Shown here piece by piece: positions 52,443 to 61,719 of a stretch of 64,000 nt of DNA; position 1 is the first letter of the stretch; each line of letters opens with the position of its first letter. A program made the position numbers and the translations under genes. This stretch comes from Rhodothermia bacterium (GTDB lineage: Bacteria; Bacteroidota; Rhodothermia; Balneolales; Balneolaceae). The notes under the pieces were generated by a model, which was given only the letters and a program-made list of their open reading frames with translations, had not been told where the DNA came from and did no database searches. The DNA lies in NCBI GenBank assembly GCA_030427885.1, contig JAUICM010000008.1, forward strand, positions 1-64,000, in the 5' to 3' direction.

Positions 52443-53987
52443 ATGAAACGTTTTCTACTTTCGGGTATCCTGATAGCGATACTTACTTTTAATATTGCCA
52501 GTGCGCAGACAAAAATAACAGTTCAAACAGAAGAATCGGCCGGAGTGATCGATCGGCATATTTTTGGCCAGTTTTCCGAGCATCTGGGTCGTGGCATTTA
52601 CCCCGGAATCTGGGTAGGTGAGGATTCAGATATTCCAAATACTGAAGGATATCGAACAGATGTACTTGAAGCACTACAGGATCTCAGTATCCCTAATATC
52701 CGATGGCCGGGCGGTTGTTATGCTGATGATTACAACTGGAGAGATGGTATTGGTCCACGTGATAAAAGGCCGGTTACTTTGAATGTTTTCTGGGGTCAGG
52801 TTCCGGATGAGAATAGCTTTGGAACTCATGAATTTTTGAGGTTCACTGATCTTATAAATGCAGAACCATACCTCTCTGTTAATGTGGGAAGTTCAACTCC
52901 GAAAGAAATGTCTGATTGGGTTGAATACCTAACTTATTCGGGTGAAACTACCCTGACAAAAGAAAGAAGAGCCAATGGTAAAGATGAGCCATGGAAGATC
53001 AAATTTTGGGGCATAGGAAATGAAAGCTGGGGATGCGGTGGCAACATGACCGCTGAGTTCTACGCGGATAAATACAAGCAGTTTGCAACCTATGCCCGCG
53101 ATCTGAGTGGCAATGAACTGTATCGTGTTGCCAGTGGTAAATATAATAATGAATATGCATGGACCGATACCTTGATGAGAAAAGCGGGAGAATTAATGGA
53201 TGCGATCTCATTACATTACTACACGCTTCCTACTGATGACTGGGATGATAAAGGTCCTTCCATTGGTTTCGGAGAAGATCAGTATATCTCAACCTTGAGG
53301 AATGGACTGAAAATGGAAGATTTTGTGATCGGTCATTCCAAAGTGATGGATAAATATGATCCGGATAAAAGAGTGGTACTGGCTGTGGATGAGTGGGGAA
53401 TTTGGACCAATCAGCTGGAAGGAACAACGGGTGGTTTTCTGGAACAGCAGAACACTCTCAGAGATGCATTCCTGGCGTCTACTACTCTGGATATCTTTGC
53501 GAAACATAATGATCGTGTGAAATTGGCTAACATCGCTCAAACTGTGAATGTATTGCAGGCCATGATACTTACTGAAGGGGATAAAATGGTGAAGACCCCA
53601 ACCTATTATGTATTTCAAATGTATAAGGTACATCAGGATGCAACAAGACTGCCATTAGAGCTGGATTCACCGGATTATAGTTTTGGGGATATCACAATAC
53701 CAGCATTAAGCGCAACCGCCTCTAAAGCAGAGGATGGTAGTATTAGTATCACGCTTACCAATGTGGATCCAAAGAGATCACACAAACTGGCTCTATCATT
53801 GGAAGGACTTGGTTCTGCTAAGATCAGTTCTGCACAGATCCTTACTGCTGATAAGTTCAATTCTTATAATACCTACGAGAAGCCAAATACAGTGGTACCG
53901 AAATCTTTTAAAGGGGCTTCGCTAAAAGGGGAGCAGTTAACGGTTGATCTCCCTGCAAAATCACTGGTAGTTCTGACAATAAAATAA
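52443..53987 (+). CDS. GH51 alpha-L-arabinofuranosidase
   Basis: A 514-residue exported glycosidase. The signal peptide (MKRFLLSGILIAILTFNIASA) precedes a TIM barrel with NIRWPGGCYADDYNWRDGIGPRDKRP, acid/base Glu194 in GIGNESWGCGG and nucleophile Glu317 in VDEWGIW, and a C-terminal beta-sandwich. It releases arabinose from arabinoxylan or arabinan side chains. The GH43 gene 10 kb upstream and the CE2-like esterase would act on similar material. Confidence 0.94.
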   Translation: MKRFLLSGILIAILTFNIASAQTKITVQTEESAGVIDRHIFGQFSEHLGRGIYPGIWVGEDSDIPNTEGYRTDVLEALQDLSIPNIRWPGGCYADDYNWRDGIGPRDKRPVTLNVFWGQVPDENSFGTHEFLRFTDLINAEPYLSVNVGSSTPKEMSDWVEYLTYSGETTLTKERRANGKDEPWKIKFWGIGNESWGCGGNMTAEFYADKYKQFATYARDLSGNELYRVASGKYNNEYAWTDTLMRKAGELMDAISLHYYTLPTDDWDDKGPSIGFGEDQYISTLRNGLKMEDFVIGHSKVMDKYDPDKRVVLAVDEWGIWTNQLEGTTGGFLEQQNTLRDAFLASTTLDIFAKHNDRVKLANIAQTVNVLQAMILTEGDKMVKTPTYYVFQMYKVHQDATRLPLELDSPDYSFGDITIPALSATASKAEDGSISITLTNVDPKRSHKLALSLEGLGSAKISSAQILTADKFNSYNTYEKPNTVVPKSFKGASLKGEQLTVDLPAKSLVVLTIK

Positions 53988-53991
53988 TCAG

Positions 53992-54759
53992 TCAGGATTG
54001 TAATTTCGAAGATTTTGATGAGGTGTGTTCAGATTCTGAATACATCTCTTTTTCTTCAATAGTGATTCGATTTTTCTTTGTAGAGGATTTCAATCTGGTT
54101 GTAATGCCACGTGCCAGATCATAAAGCATTTTTTTCTGTTTCTCGAAATGAAATTTCAGAAATACCCGTCCAAATCCGGTTCCAATAATTCCGGCTCCGG
54201 CCGCAAATAACAAGGCCAGACCGTCCGTCAGGTTCATCCCGTCCATGAATATTGAGGTAATGGCAAATGGAACCATAAAAGAGACCATATAAACAATAGG
54301 TTTCATTCCGCTCCAGCCTGAAACCATCTGTAATTTCGTTCTGCCTTCCTGTGGAGTTAGTGATATATGTTTGTAGCCCAGCTCTTTGCGGCGTTGTTCC
54401 CATTCAAAGGAATTACCCACTTTGGTCACTTTACCGATTCCGCCCGTTATTCTTCTTATTTCCTGAATAATTTCTTCCCAGTTTTCATCTGATATTTCCC
54501 CGGGTACTGTATTGATATTCTGGATACGGGAAGTGGCATTGAGCCAGTTGTAACCCTGATCGAACTCAGGATTATCGTAATCATTCAAAGCTTCCAGTAG
54601 TGAAGACTGATCGATACCAACTTCTTTTGCTAGTTGAAGTAATTCCTGCTCTGTTAATCCTTCCTGATCCCCATAAAGATCTTTTTGTGTCTGGATCTCA
54701 GAGGCTCTTTTGAGGACCTTACTGATCTCTTTCTTGGAGAATGTGCGTTGTTCGCTCAT
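53992..54759 (-). CDS. Membrane protein, tandem paralogue 2
   Basis: A 255-residue protein of unknown family. Residues 1-65 carry a helical segment TFSKKEISKVLKRASEIQTQ ... GLTEQELLQLAKEVGIDQSSLLEAL; residues 85-160 are soluble, with WEEIIQEIRRITGGIG; two membrane helices follow (PIVYMVSFMVPFAITSIFM, GLALLFAAGAGIIGTGFGRVFL), and a charged, Ser-rich tail ends it. It is a paralogue of the upstream gene, which has the same order of parts, and overlaps it by 4 bp. Confidence 0.72.
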   Translation of the reverse strand: MSEQRTFSKKEISKVLKRASEIQTQKDLYGDQEGLTEQELLQLAKEVGIDQSSLLEALNDYDNPEFDQGYNWLNATSRIQNINTVPGEISDENWEEIIQEIRRITGGIGKVTKVGNSFEWEQRRKELGYKHISLTPQEGRTKLQMVSGWSGMKPIVYMVSFMVPFAITSIFMDGMNLTDGLALLFAAGAGIIGTGFGRVFLKFHFEKQKKMLYDLARGITTRLKSSTKKNRITIEEKEMYSESEHTSSKSSKLQS

Positions 54760-55520
54760 GAGTTAGTTTTAATACCTGAAATAGTTTCTGAATCAGATTC
54801 AATATCCGTCGAATAAGCATGTTCTTCAATCGTTATCTGAGGAGTATTTTGATGATTCAGTTTTGTTGAAATTATCTTTACGATCTGTGAGATTTTTCTC
54901 TTTTGTGATTTAAAGAGAACCCGGGTAAAACCCAATCCCAGTCCAGCACCAAATATTCCACCAATAGCAGAAAGCAAAAGTGAAAACCCTTTTGCCATGC
55001 CAAGATCTTTTAAGAATACCAGACTGATAATCCCAGAGACTACCCCAAATAGAATAGAAATTAATATTTTCAATGCAGGCCAGTCTTCTGAGTATTCAAA
55101 GCGTGTGGTGCCATCTTTAGGTATCAGGGAGAGACTTTTGTACCCCATCTCGTCTACCACATGATCCATTTCATAAGCTTTACCTGACTTTTTTGCGGTA
55201 CCAACACCGCCCATAGCACCTTTTAGTTCTATTTTAATTTCTTCCCATAAATCATCATTAATTTCACCTTTCAGCATTTGGATGTGGTGAATTCTTGAAA
55301 ACCCAAGAAATTCTGACAATGTATATTTCTCGGGTTCATCACGAAAGTTAAGGAGGGTTTCATGAAGAGCATTTTTATCAAGGCCCGATTCTTCAGCTAT
55401 TTGAAAAAGTTCTTCTTCAGTTAGTCCCGGTTCATCGTTATGGTCTTGCTGCTTCTGACGCTCAAGCGTTTCAGATAGAATACGGCTTACTTCTTTTCGA
55501 GTGTAAGTTTTTTTACTCAT
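54756..55520 (-). CDS. Membrane protein, tandem paralogue 1
   Basis: A 254-residue partner of the following gene. Equivalent blocks are TYTRKEVSRILSETLERQKQ, GLTEEELFQIAEESGLDKNALHETL, WEEIKIELKGAMGGVG, two helices (ALKILISILFGVVSGIISLVFL, GFSLLLSAIGGIFGAGLGLGFTRVLF) and a charged tail. The shared GLTE(E/Q)EL(F/L)Q(I/L)A(E/K)E block and the GG(V/I)G motif make the duplication clear. No function is known; coupled expression suggests the two products act together, perhaps as a heteromer. Confidence 0.72.
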   Translation of the reverse strand: MSKKTYTRKEVSRILSETLERQKQQDHNDEPGLTEEELFQIAEESGLDKNALHETLLNFRDEPEKYTLSEFLGFSRIHHIQMLKGEINDDLWEEIKIELKGAMGGVGTAKKSGKAYEMDHVVDEMGYKSLSLIPKDGTTRFEYSEDWPALKILISILFGVVSGIISLVFLKDLGMAKGFSLLLSAIGGIFGAGLGLGFTRVLFKSQKRKISQIVKIISTKLNHQNTPQITIEEHAYSTDIESDSETISGIKTNS

Positions 55521-55648
55521 AGTGTAAATCTTAAGGGGCTACCCTACGGAGCATATATAAAATTGTTCAAGTGTCACAAGTTTGACGAATTTATTGATAC
55601 CAGCGAAATATTATTAAATATCAGTTCAAAATCCTCTTCAGAAGTTCG

Positions 55649-55656
55649 TATCTTTG
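55649..55656 (+). promoter_or_regulatory. Bacteroidota-type -7 box upstream of guaB
   Basis: TATCTTTG fits the TAnnTTTG -7 consensus of Bacteroidota promoters and sits 38 bases before the ATG at 55695, giving a plausible short leader. The -33 element is only weakly present (TTC in CAGTTCAAA). It argues against the upstream frame extension to 55563. Confidence 0.5.
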
Positions 55657-55694
55657 AAAAACCGCAAGTAAAATCTTCCTGTTTCATGTATAAA

Positions 55695-57170
55695 ATGAAC
55701 GACTCTTCTCCTTTCGAACGCATCACACGTCAAGGGTTAACTTATGATGATGTTCTCCTGGTTCCTAATTACTCCCAGGTTTTACCGCGAGATGTGGACG
55801 TAAGTATACAGCTTACCCCAACCCTGAAATTAAATGTACCTATTTTAAGTGCTGCAATGGATACGGTATCAGAATACCGACTGGCTATTGCGCTCGCAAG
55901 GGAAGGGGGAATTGCTATGCTGCATAAGAATATGACCATTGAGGAGCAGGCAGAGCAGGTTAGACTGGTAAAGAGAAGCGAAAGTGGTATGATCGTAGAC
56001 CCGGTTACTCTCGGGGCAAATGCTACTGTTCAGGATGCCAGAAACCTGATGAGAAAACATAAGATCGGTGGTATCCCAATTGTGGATGAGAAAGGAATTC
56101 TGATAGGAATAGTTACAAACAGGGATCTCAGGTTCGAGTCGCACATGAATAGAAAGCTTGGTGATATCATGACCAAGAAGGATTTAGTAACCGGAGTAGA
56201 AGGAACAAATCTGAAACAGGCCGAAGAGATCCTTCAAAATTATAAAGTAGAAAAACTTCCTATTGTTGATAAGAATAAAAAGCTGGTCGGTCTTATCACC
56301 TTCAAAGACATCGAAAAGAAAATGAATTTCCCGAATGCCTGTATCGATGAGATGGGGCGTTTGAGAGTTGGTGCAGCTGTTGGTGTAACGGCTGATACCA
56401 TTGAGCGAGTTGACGCACTAGTAAATGCGGGAGTGGATATCATTACAGTTGATACAGCTCATGGTCATTCTGAAGGCGTGTTAAAAACAGTAGCTCAGAT
56501 CAAGAAAAAATACAGCGACCTGAATGTGATCGGCGGAAATATTGCCACGAAAGCAGCAGCTGAAGCTTTGGCAGACGCCGGAGCAGATGTGGTTAAAGTG
56601 GGGGTAGGACCAGGTTCTATTTGTACAACCCGTGTGGTAACCGGAGTGGGTGTTCCTCAGCTAAGTGCCATAATGGAGGTGTCTGAATTCTGTAGTCAGA
56701 ATGGTATTGGTTTGGTTGCAGATGGCGGGATCAAACAAACAGGTGATATTCCTAAAGCAATTGCTGGTGGCGCCGATGTGGTTATGATGGGATCTATGTT
56801 TGCGGGAGTGGATGAGAGTCCGGGTGAGACCATTATCTACGAATCACGTAAATACAAATCCTATCGAGGAATGGGAAGTATAGGAGCCATGAAAAAGGGT
56901 TCAAAAGACCGCTATTTCCAGGATGTGGAAGATGATATTAAAAAACTGGTACCGGAAGGAATTGAAGGACGTGTGCCATTCAAAGGATTTCTTGGTGAAG
57001 TGGTTCATCAAATGACAGGAGGCTTACGTGCAGCAATGGGGTATTGCGGAGCTTCAAATATTCAGGAATTGAAAACAGCTGAGTTTGTTCAGATTTCAGC
57101 CGCAGCCTATAAAGAAAGCCACCCTCATACGGTTCAGATCACTAAAGAAGCTCCTAATTATTCAGTCTGA
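55695..57170 (+). CDS. guaB: Inosine-5'-monophosphate dehydrogenase
   Basis: A 491-residue enzyme converting IMP to XMP with NAD, the committed step to guanine nucleotides. It has [11 protein letters not shown], two CBS domains (about 95-215), the catalytic loop [13 protein letters not shown] (Cys310), [12 protein letters not shown] and the flap [14 protein letters not shown]. The frame is open to 55563, but that start lies upstream of a likely promoter and would give an atypical leader, so ATG 55695 is preferred; ATG 55686 is also possible. Confidence 0.95.
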   Translation: MNDSSPFERITRQGLTYDDVLLVPNYSQVLPRDVDVSIQLTPTLKLNVPILSAAMDTVSEYRLAIALAREGGIAMLHKNMTIEEQAEQVRLVKRSESGMIVDPVTLGANATVQDARNLMRKHKIGGIPIVDEKGILIGIVTNRDLRFESHMNRKLGDIMTKKDLVTGVEGTNLKQAEEILQNYKVEKLPIVDKNKKLVGLITFKDIEKKMNFPNACIDEMGRLRVGAAVGVTADTIERVDALVNAGVDIITVDTAHGHSEGVLKTVAQIKKKYSDLNVIGGNIATKAAAEALADAGADVVKVGVGPGSICTTRVVTGVGVPQLSAIMEVSEFCSQNGIGLVADGGIKQTGDIPKAIAGGADVVMMGSMFAGVDESPGETIIYESRKYKSYRGMGSIGAMKKGSKDRYFQDVEDDIKKLVPEGIEGRVPFKGFLGEVVHQMTGGLRAAMGYCGASNIQELKTAEFVQISAAAYKESHPHTVQITKEAPNYSV

Positions 57171-57184
57171 TCGCCCAATTAGCG

Positions 57185-58441
57185 ATGAAGAACATCCTGT
57201 TTATCGTCTACTATTTTCCGCCTATGGGCGGGAGTGGAGTACAACGCCCATTGAAGTTTGTGAAATATCTGCGCGAATTTGGATGGAATCCCATTGTGCT
57301 ATGTCCGGAACCGGGCGCCTATCATACCTTTGACGATTCACTGAAAAAGGAACTGGACCAACTGGGAATTGAAGTTCATCGAGTCTCAGGGGGAACCCCT
57401 CTTCATGCTGCAGGAAACAAAAAGATCAGGCTGCCACAAGTTATTGAGACCCTGCTCAGAAAAATATCAACGTTTTTTTGGCTGCCGGACAACAAGAAAG
57501 GCTGGATCAAACCTGGTTTAGAAAAAGCAAAGGAACTTATCCGGGAAAAAAATATAGAGCTGGTATTTTCAACTGCTGCACCATACAGCAATCTGATCAT
57601 GGCTGCCGAATTGAAGAAGTCCACCGGAATTAAAGTAGTTATGGACCTCCGGGATGAATGGCTTGAAAGTCATCTCATAAAATATCCTAGCAGATGGCAT
57701 AAAAGGAAAATGGCTGCCATCGAAAAGAATACCCTTGAACATTCGGATGTCATAACAGTCATCAATGGTGCCTATAAAGATTCATTTTCAGAACGATTTC
57801 CAGATAAAGAGATCAGAGTAATAGAACAAGGATTTGACCCCGAAGATTTTGAAGGGGTTTCTGTTAAGTCTCAAAATGAAAAGTTTAGGTTTCTCTATAG
57901 TGGTCTTTTTTACGGTGAAAGAACCCCGGATCTGTTTTTGAGAGCTGTTTCTGAGATTCTGAATGAAAAGCCCGAACTTCGGGATCAAATAGAATGGTGG
58001 TTCCAGGGCGGACTGAGCGAACCGGTAAAAGATCAAATAAATAAATTGAGGTTGACTGATGTGGTTAATGATCTTGGTTATTTAGAACACAATGAAGCTG
58101 TTAAAAACCTGAATACCGCAGATGTTCTTTGGTTGATGGTAGGCCATCTAAATCAGGCTGATAAAGTGACTGTTGGCAAGATGTTCGAATACTTTGGTAC
58201 CGGGAAACCCATTTTGGCACTTGCCCCGGAAGGAGAAACGCTGAAGTTGCTGAAACAATATGGTGCGTTCTACCGTGCGCATCCAGGCTCATTATCAGAA
58301 ATTAAACAAGTTCTGAAAGGTGTTATTGATGATCATATTAGCAATCGACTTCCAAAGCCAGACCAGAATTTCATAAGCAGATACAACAGAAAGAATATTA
58401 CAAGGGAATTAGCTTCAATATTTAATGTAATTTCTTCGTAA
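57185..58441 (+). CDS. Family 4-like glycosyltransferase
   Basis: A 418-residue GT-B glycosyltransferase. The N-terminal half starts FIVYYFPPMGGSGVQRPLKFVKYLREFGW, with a conserved STAAPYSNLIMAAELK block, MDLRDEW and a donor-binding region after FRFLYSGLFYGERTP, ending with VGKMFEYFGTGKPILALAPEG. Such enzymes build LPS O-antigen or capsule sugars at the cytosolic face. No glycan gene cluster is adjacent. It follows guaB by 14 bases. Confidence 0.88.
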   Translation: MKNILFIVYYFPPMGGSGVQRPLKFVKYLREFGWNPIVLCPEPGAYHTFDDSLKKELDQLGIEVHRVSGGTPLHAAGNKKIRLPQVIETLLRKISTFFWLPDNKKGWIKPGLEKAKELIREKNIELVFSTAAPYSNLIMAAELKKSTGIKVVMDLRDEWLESHLIKYPSRWHKRKMAAIEKNTLEHSDVITVINGAYKDSFSERFPDKEIRVIEQGFDPEDFEGVSVKSQNEKFRFLYSGLFYGERTPDLFLRAVSEILNEKPELRDQIEWWFQGGLSEPVKDQINKLRLTDVVNDLGYLEHNEAVKNLNTADVLWLMVGHLNQADKVTVGKMFEYFGTGKPILALAPEGETLKLLKQYGAFYRAHPGSLSEIKQVLKGVIDDHISNRLPKPDQNFISRYNRKNITRELASIFNVISS

Positions 58442-58472
58442 TTACTGCATCTTGAGTTCAATGGAAGGATAA

Positions 58473-59330
58473 ATGTTTCAATTCATACAAAAGCTTTACG
58501 ATAGCAGACACAGAAACCTGAGAATGATCCTGCTGGACGATACCCGTCCGGGTGAGGACAATTCCTATGCTATCAAACCAAACAGGCTGTTCGCTCTATT
58601 TGCTTTTGTGTGCCTTGTTATCTCTTCGCTCGTAGTACTAATCTTTATGCTCACTCCGCTTGGTTCTCTGTTATATACAACCGAGGATGCGAATATGAGA
58701 GCTCAGGTCGAGGATGTTACCAAGAGAGTGATAGCTTTGCAGGATTCTCTTACAGTACGTGATAATCAGCTCACAGAAATGAAAAATATCATCAAACTTA
58801 GCCTTGATACCACACTCACCATGGATGACAGGTTTACTGCTCTATTCAATGTTCAGGATGATGATGGTGATTTTGTTTCGATCAATCTTGATGAAAGCAG
58901 TACCAGTGATAAGATCGGGAATACAGGTATTGTATTTGCAAATATGTTGAAATCGGCACCGGATTTCCCTGCTTTATATCCGGTAAAAGGGACACTTACA
59001 CGAGAATATGAACCCGATGATCAGCACTTCGGTATTGATGTGGCAACAAAAGAAAATGAAATAATAACTTCCATCGCCGATGGTACAATTGTGAATGCCA
59101 GTTGGACAATTAGCGATGGTTATGTAATATCAATCCAACATGATGGTGGGATATTAAGCTTGTATAAACACTGTTCATCCATTACTAAAAAGAACGGAGA
59201 CATTGTTTTAAAAGGGGATATCATAGGAACTACGGGGGACGTAGGAGTCTCAAGTTCCGGACCACATTTGCATTTTGAGATCTGGAAAGACGGGTTACCG
59301 CAAGATCCAGCTATGTATTTAATTCAATAA
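58473..59330 (+). CDS. M23-family peptidase (LytM-like), membrane-anchored
   Basis: A 285-residue protein with one membrane helix near residues 36-60 (FALFAFVCLVISSLVVLIFML), a periplasmic coiled-coil (about 70-105) and a C-terminal M23 domain with HFGIDVATKENE (His, Asp) and the zinc motif GPHLHFEIWKDG. It cleaves or regulates cleavage of peptidoglycan cross-bridges. It is followed 3 bases later by a bactofilin gene; M23-bactofilin pairs are known to shape cells in other bacteria. Confidence 0.92.
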   Translation: MFQFIQKLYDSRHRNLRMILLDDTRPGEDNSYAIKPNRLFALFAFVCLVISSLVVLIFMLTPLGSLLYTTEDANMRAQVEDVTKRVIALQDSLTVRDNQLTEMKNIIKLSLDTTLTMDDRFTALFNVQDDDGDFVSINLDESSTSDKIGNTGIVFANMLKSAPDFPALYPVKGTLTREYEPDDQHFGIDVATKENEIITSIADGTIVNASWTISDGYVISIQHDGGILSLYKHCSSITKKNGDIVLKGDIIGTTGDVGVSSSGPHLHFEIWKDGLPQDPAMYLIQ

Positions 59331-59333
59331 AAT

Positions 59334-59777
59334 ATGTTCAATTCAAATAAAACTGATAAGACCGTGAGTACAACAACCAACAACACTTCACCAGCAGTTA
59401 ACATTATTAGTGAAGGCACTAAACTCAAAGGCAATCTGAATGCTCAGAATGATGTGAGAATTGGTGGTATCATTGAAGGTGAAGCTCTATCGAAAGGAAA
59501 ATTAATTATAACAGAAAAAGGCAAAGTGATCGGTAACATCAGTTCTGCAGATGCCGATATTGCAGGAAGGGTGGAAGGCGAAGTTAAAGTTCACAACAAA
59601 CTGGTTCTACGACAGGACGCAGTTATTGATGGTAACATATATACAAAGACACTTGTTGTAGAAGAAGGTGCACAGATCAATGGTTCGTGCAGAATGGGAG
59701 AGGGAACTACTAAATTGTCCCAATCAAGTGATGCAGACTTTGAAAAAGGGACTAAGCTGAAAGTATCAGGTAGTTGA
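59334..59777 (+). CDS. Bactofilin-family cytoskeletal protein
   Basis: A 147-residue polymer-forming protein. After a 30-residue disordered Thr/Ser/Asn-rich start, residues 30-125 show the bactofilin right-handed beta-helix: ISEGTKLKGNLNAQNDVRIGGIIEGEALSKGKLIITEKGKVIGNISSADADIAGRVEGEVKV. Bactofilins form filaments at the inner membrane and position cell-wall enzymes, here probably the M23 peptidase encoded just upstream. Its stop overlaps the TTG start of the atpZ-like gene. Confidence 0.93.
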   Translation: MFNSNKTDKTVSTTTNNTSPAVNIISEGTKLKGNLNAQNDVRIGGIIEGEALSKGKLIITEKGKVIGNISSADADIAGRVEGEVKVHNKLVLRQDAVIDGNIYTKTLVVEEGAQINGSCRMGEGTTKLSQSSDADFEKGTKLKVSGS

Positions 59778-59989
59778 GCGGTTCGTTCCTCCCGGAGAAA
59801 TACCGGGAGTATCTTGGACTTGGAGCCGAGATCGCTGTTTCACTGATCATTCCCATTGGTTTGGGCTATGTGGCAGATCAATATTTTGATACAACTCCTT
59901 GGTTGCTCTTGGCCGGGGCCCTGGCCGGTATTGTGATCTTTTTCTTTACGGTGATCAGGATCTCGAACAAAATGAATACCGACAAATAG
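59774..59989 (+). CDS. AtpZ/AtpI-like membrane protein
   Basis: A 71-residue protein with two membrane helices (AEIAVSLIIPIGLGYVADQYF and LLLAGALAGIVIFFFTVIRI) and the AtpZ/AtpI pattern GLGYVADQYFDTTPW. Such proteins help assemble the c-ring or carry magnesium at the head of atp operons. The TTG start overlaps the bactofilin stop as TTGA, so translation is coupled. Confidence 0.82.
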   Translation: MSGSFLPEKYREYLGLGAEIAVSLIIPIGLGYVADQYFDTTPWLLLAGALAGIVIFFFTVIRISNKMNTDK

Positions 59990-60004
59990 TATAAATCTGA
60001 ACTG

Positions 60005-60373
60005 GTGTTTGAAAAGCTTCTTAAAATTAACGGTCTCATCCTGATAATTTTATTATCAGGATTTTTTTTTCTCGCCATAAATCAGGCGATGGGTTTGATC
60101 AGCGGGTTTCTATTGAGCCTGTTATCAGTCCTTGTAAGTTCTTGGATAATAGAACGTTTCTGGGAGGCTGAATTTAATCAATTCAATAAGATTTTCTTTT
60201 TTTCGCTGTTTATACGCTTTATTGTGGTTGTTGGGGTGCTGGCTTTATTGCTTGGAGTGACAAAAATTGATGAAATCTACTTTACAGTTAGTTTCATAAT
60301 TTCCTATCTTTGTCATTCTATTACGGAAATGATTTTTTTCAACAAAATTCTCCAAAAGCAAAGCAGCAAGTAG
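60005..60373 (+). CDS. AtpI-like/unknown membrane protein in atp cluster
   Basis: A 122-residue protein with four predicted helices (about 10-27, 29-47, 64-84 and 90-113), starting from GTG. Position just before atpB and size fit a subunit-I-type accessory protein, though family residues are not decisive. Its first helix is encoded by a strong terminator-like hairpin with a T tract (60040-60070). The stop is 2 bases before the atpB start. Confidence 0.68.
   Translation: MFEKLLKINGLILIILLSGFFFLAINQAMGLISGFLLSLLSVLVSSWIIERFWEAEFNQFNKIFFFSLFIRFIVVVGVLALLLGVTKIDEIYFTVSFIISYLCHSITEMIFFNKILQKQSSK
60040..60070 (+). terminator. Terminator-like hairpin inside atp cluster
   Basis: CCTGATAAT and ATTATCAGG form a perfect 9-bp stem around TTT, followed by ATTTTTTTTT. 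It lies within the coding sequence of the atpI-like gene, about 35 bases after its GTG. It has the shape of an intrinsic terminator or attenuator between the bactofilin/atpZ part and atpB, although AT-rich stem composition weakens it. Confidence 0.5.
60305..60312 (+). promoter_or_regulatory. Possible -7 box for atpB
   Basis: TATCTTTG, identical to the box upstream of guaB, occurs inside the atpI-like gene 64 bases before the atpB ATG. It could start an internal atp transcript downstream of the hairpin at 60040. No good -33 TTG is visible, so support is weak. Confidence 0.3.
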
Positions 60374-60375
60374 TA

Positions 60376-61434
60376 ATGATCCAGACCCTGCGTCGAGTAT
60401 TTCTAACCATACTTTTTTTATCAGTTAGTACCTCAAATATTTTCGCAGCTCCAGCCTCTAGTGAAGAGGGAAAAGAGCCTATTCTTGATGTAATGGGTAC
60501 AGTTGCTGACCACGATTATTTTAACCTGTTTTCTATCCACGTACCTCTGCCTAAGTTGATTGTTTGGAGTGATGCAGAAGGCAATACAAGGTTTGATGCT
60601 GCCCTTAGCACTCACTCCCTGGTAGAAAAAGGAAATTTTGAGGAAGTAGATCATGCAGTACATCCTGTTGATGGCGGGCATATCATCATCGACTTTTCGA
60701 TCACTTCTCACCTTATGTATTTCTGGATATCTATGTTGTTAGCTGTTTGGCTGACTGTATCCATGGCCAGACGATATAAGAAGGGGATTGGTGCTGAAGT
60801 TGCTCCAAAAGGTGTTTTCCAGAATATTTTTGAGACCTTATTTGTATTTATCCGAGACGATGTAGCGCGTGACAATATTGACGATCATAAAGCAGACAAA
60901 TATGTGCCTTACCTGTTTACGGTGTTTATGGGTATCGCCTTTATGAACCTCTTCGGCCTGCTGCCATGGGCAGCTACAGCAACGGCTGATCTGACGGTTA
61001 CTGCAACACTCGCGGTCATTACATTTTTTATAACACAGTTCAGTGGCACAAAAGATTATTGGGGACATATATTCTGGTTCCCGGGGGTGCCAACATGGGT
61101 ACGGGGGATCCTTACACCGGTAGAGATTCTTGGTGTATTTACCAAGCCTTTTGCACTGGCTATTCGTTTATTTGCAAACATGCTTTCCGGTAAGATCATG
61201 ATCATTGCCATACTTGGTTTGATCTTCATCTTTGCTGATATCTTTGGAGCCGGAGCAGGAATTGGAATTAGCGTATTCTCTGTTACTTTAACAGTTATAT
61301 TATATGCATTGAAAGTATTTGTAGGCCTTTTGCAGGCATATATCTTTACTCTTCTCTCAGCTGTATTTATTGGGATGGCAGCCGAAGACCATGACCACGA
61401 AGAAGAGCGTTATCACGCTGAACATATAGCGTAA
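60376..61434 (+). CDS. atpB: F-type ATP synthase subunit a
   Basis: A 352-residue membrane subunit forming the proton half-channels of F0. It has a signal-like N-terminus (IQTLRRVFLTILFLSVSTSNIFAAP), a periplasmic extension of about 90 residues, as is typical of Bacteroidota-group atpB, and then the helix region with the essential Arg264 in AIRLFANMLSGK. A His/Glu/Asp-rich C-terminal tail (DHDHEEERYHAEH) is present. The ATG at 60376 lies 2 bases after the preceding stop; an upstream frame opening at 60310 is less likely. Confidence 0.93.
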   Translation: MIQTLRRVFLTILFLSVSTSNIFAAPASSEEGKEPILDVMGTVADHDYFNLFSIHVPLPKLIVWSDAEGNTRFDAALSTHSLVEKGNFEEVDHAVHPVDGGHIIIDFSITSHLMYFWISMLLAVWLTVSMARRYKKGIGAEVAPKGVFQNIFETLFVFIRDDVARDNIDDHKADKYVPYLFTVFMGIAFMNLFGLLPWAATATADLTVTATLAVITFFITQFSGTKDYWGHIFWFPGVPTWVRGILTPVEILGVFTKPFALAIRLFANMLSGKIMIIAILGLIFIFADIFGAGAGIGISVFSVTLTVILYALKVFVGLLQAYIFTLLSAVFIGMAAEDHDHEEERYHAEHIA

Positions 61435-61478
61435 GAAAAGAACTTTAACACGATAAAAACCCTAACAAACTAAAATAG

Positions 61479-61709
<231 letters not shown>

Positions 61710-61719
61710 GGTTTAGACA

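Noticed and set aside
56126-56140. tRNA T-arm-like GGTTCGAGTC
   Set aside because: It lies in frame within guaB and has no cloverleaf partners around it.
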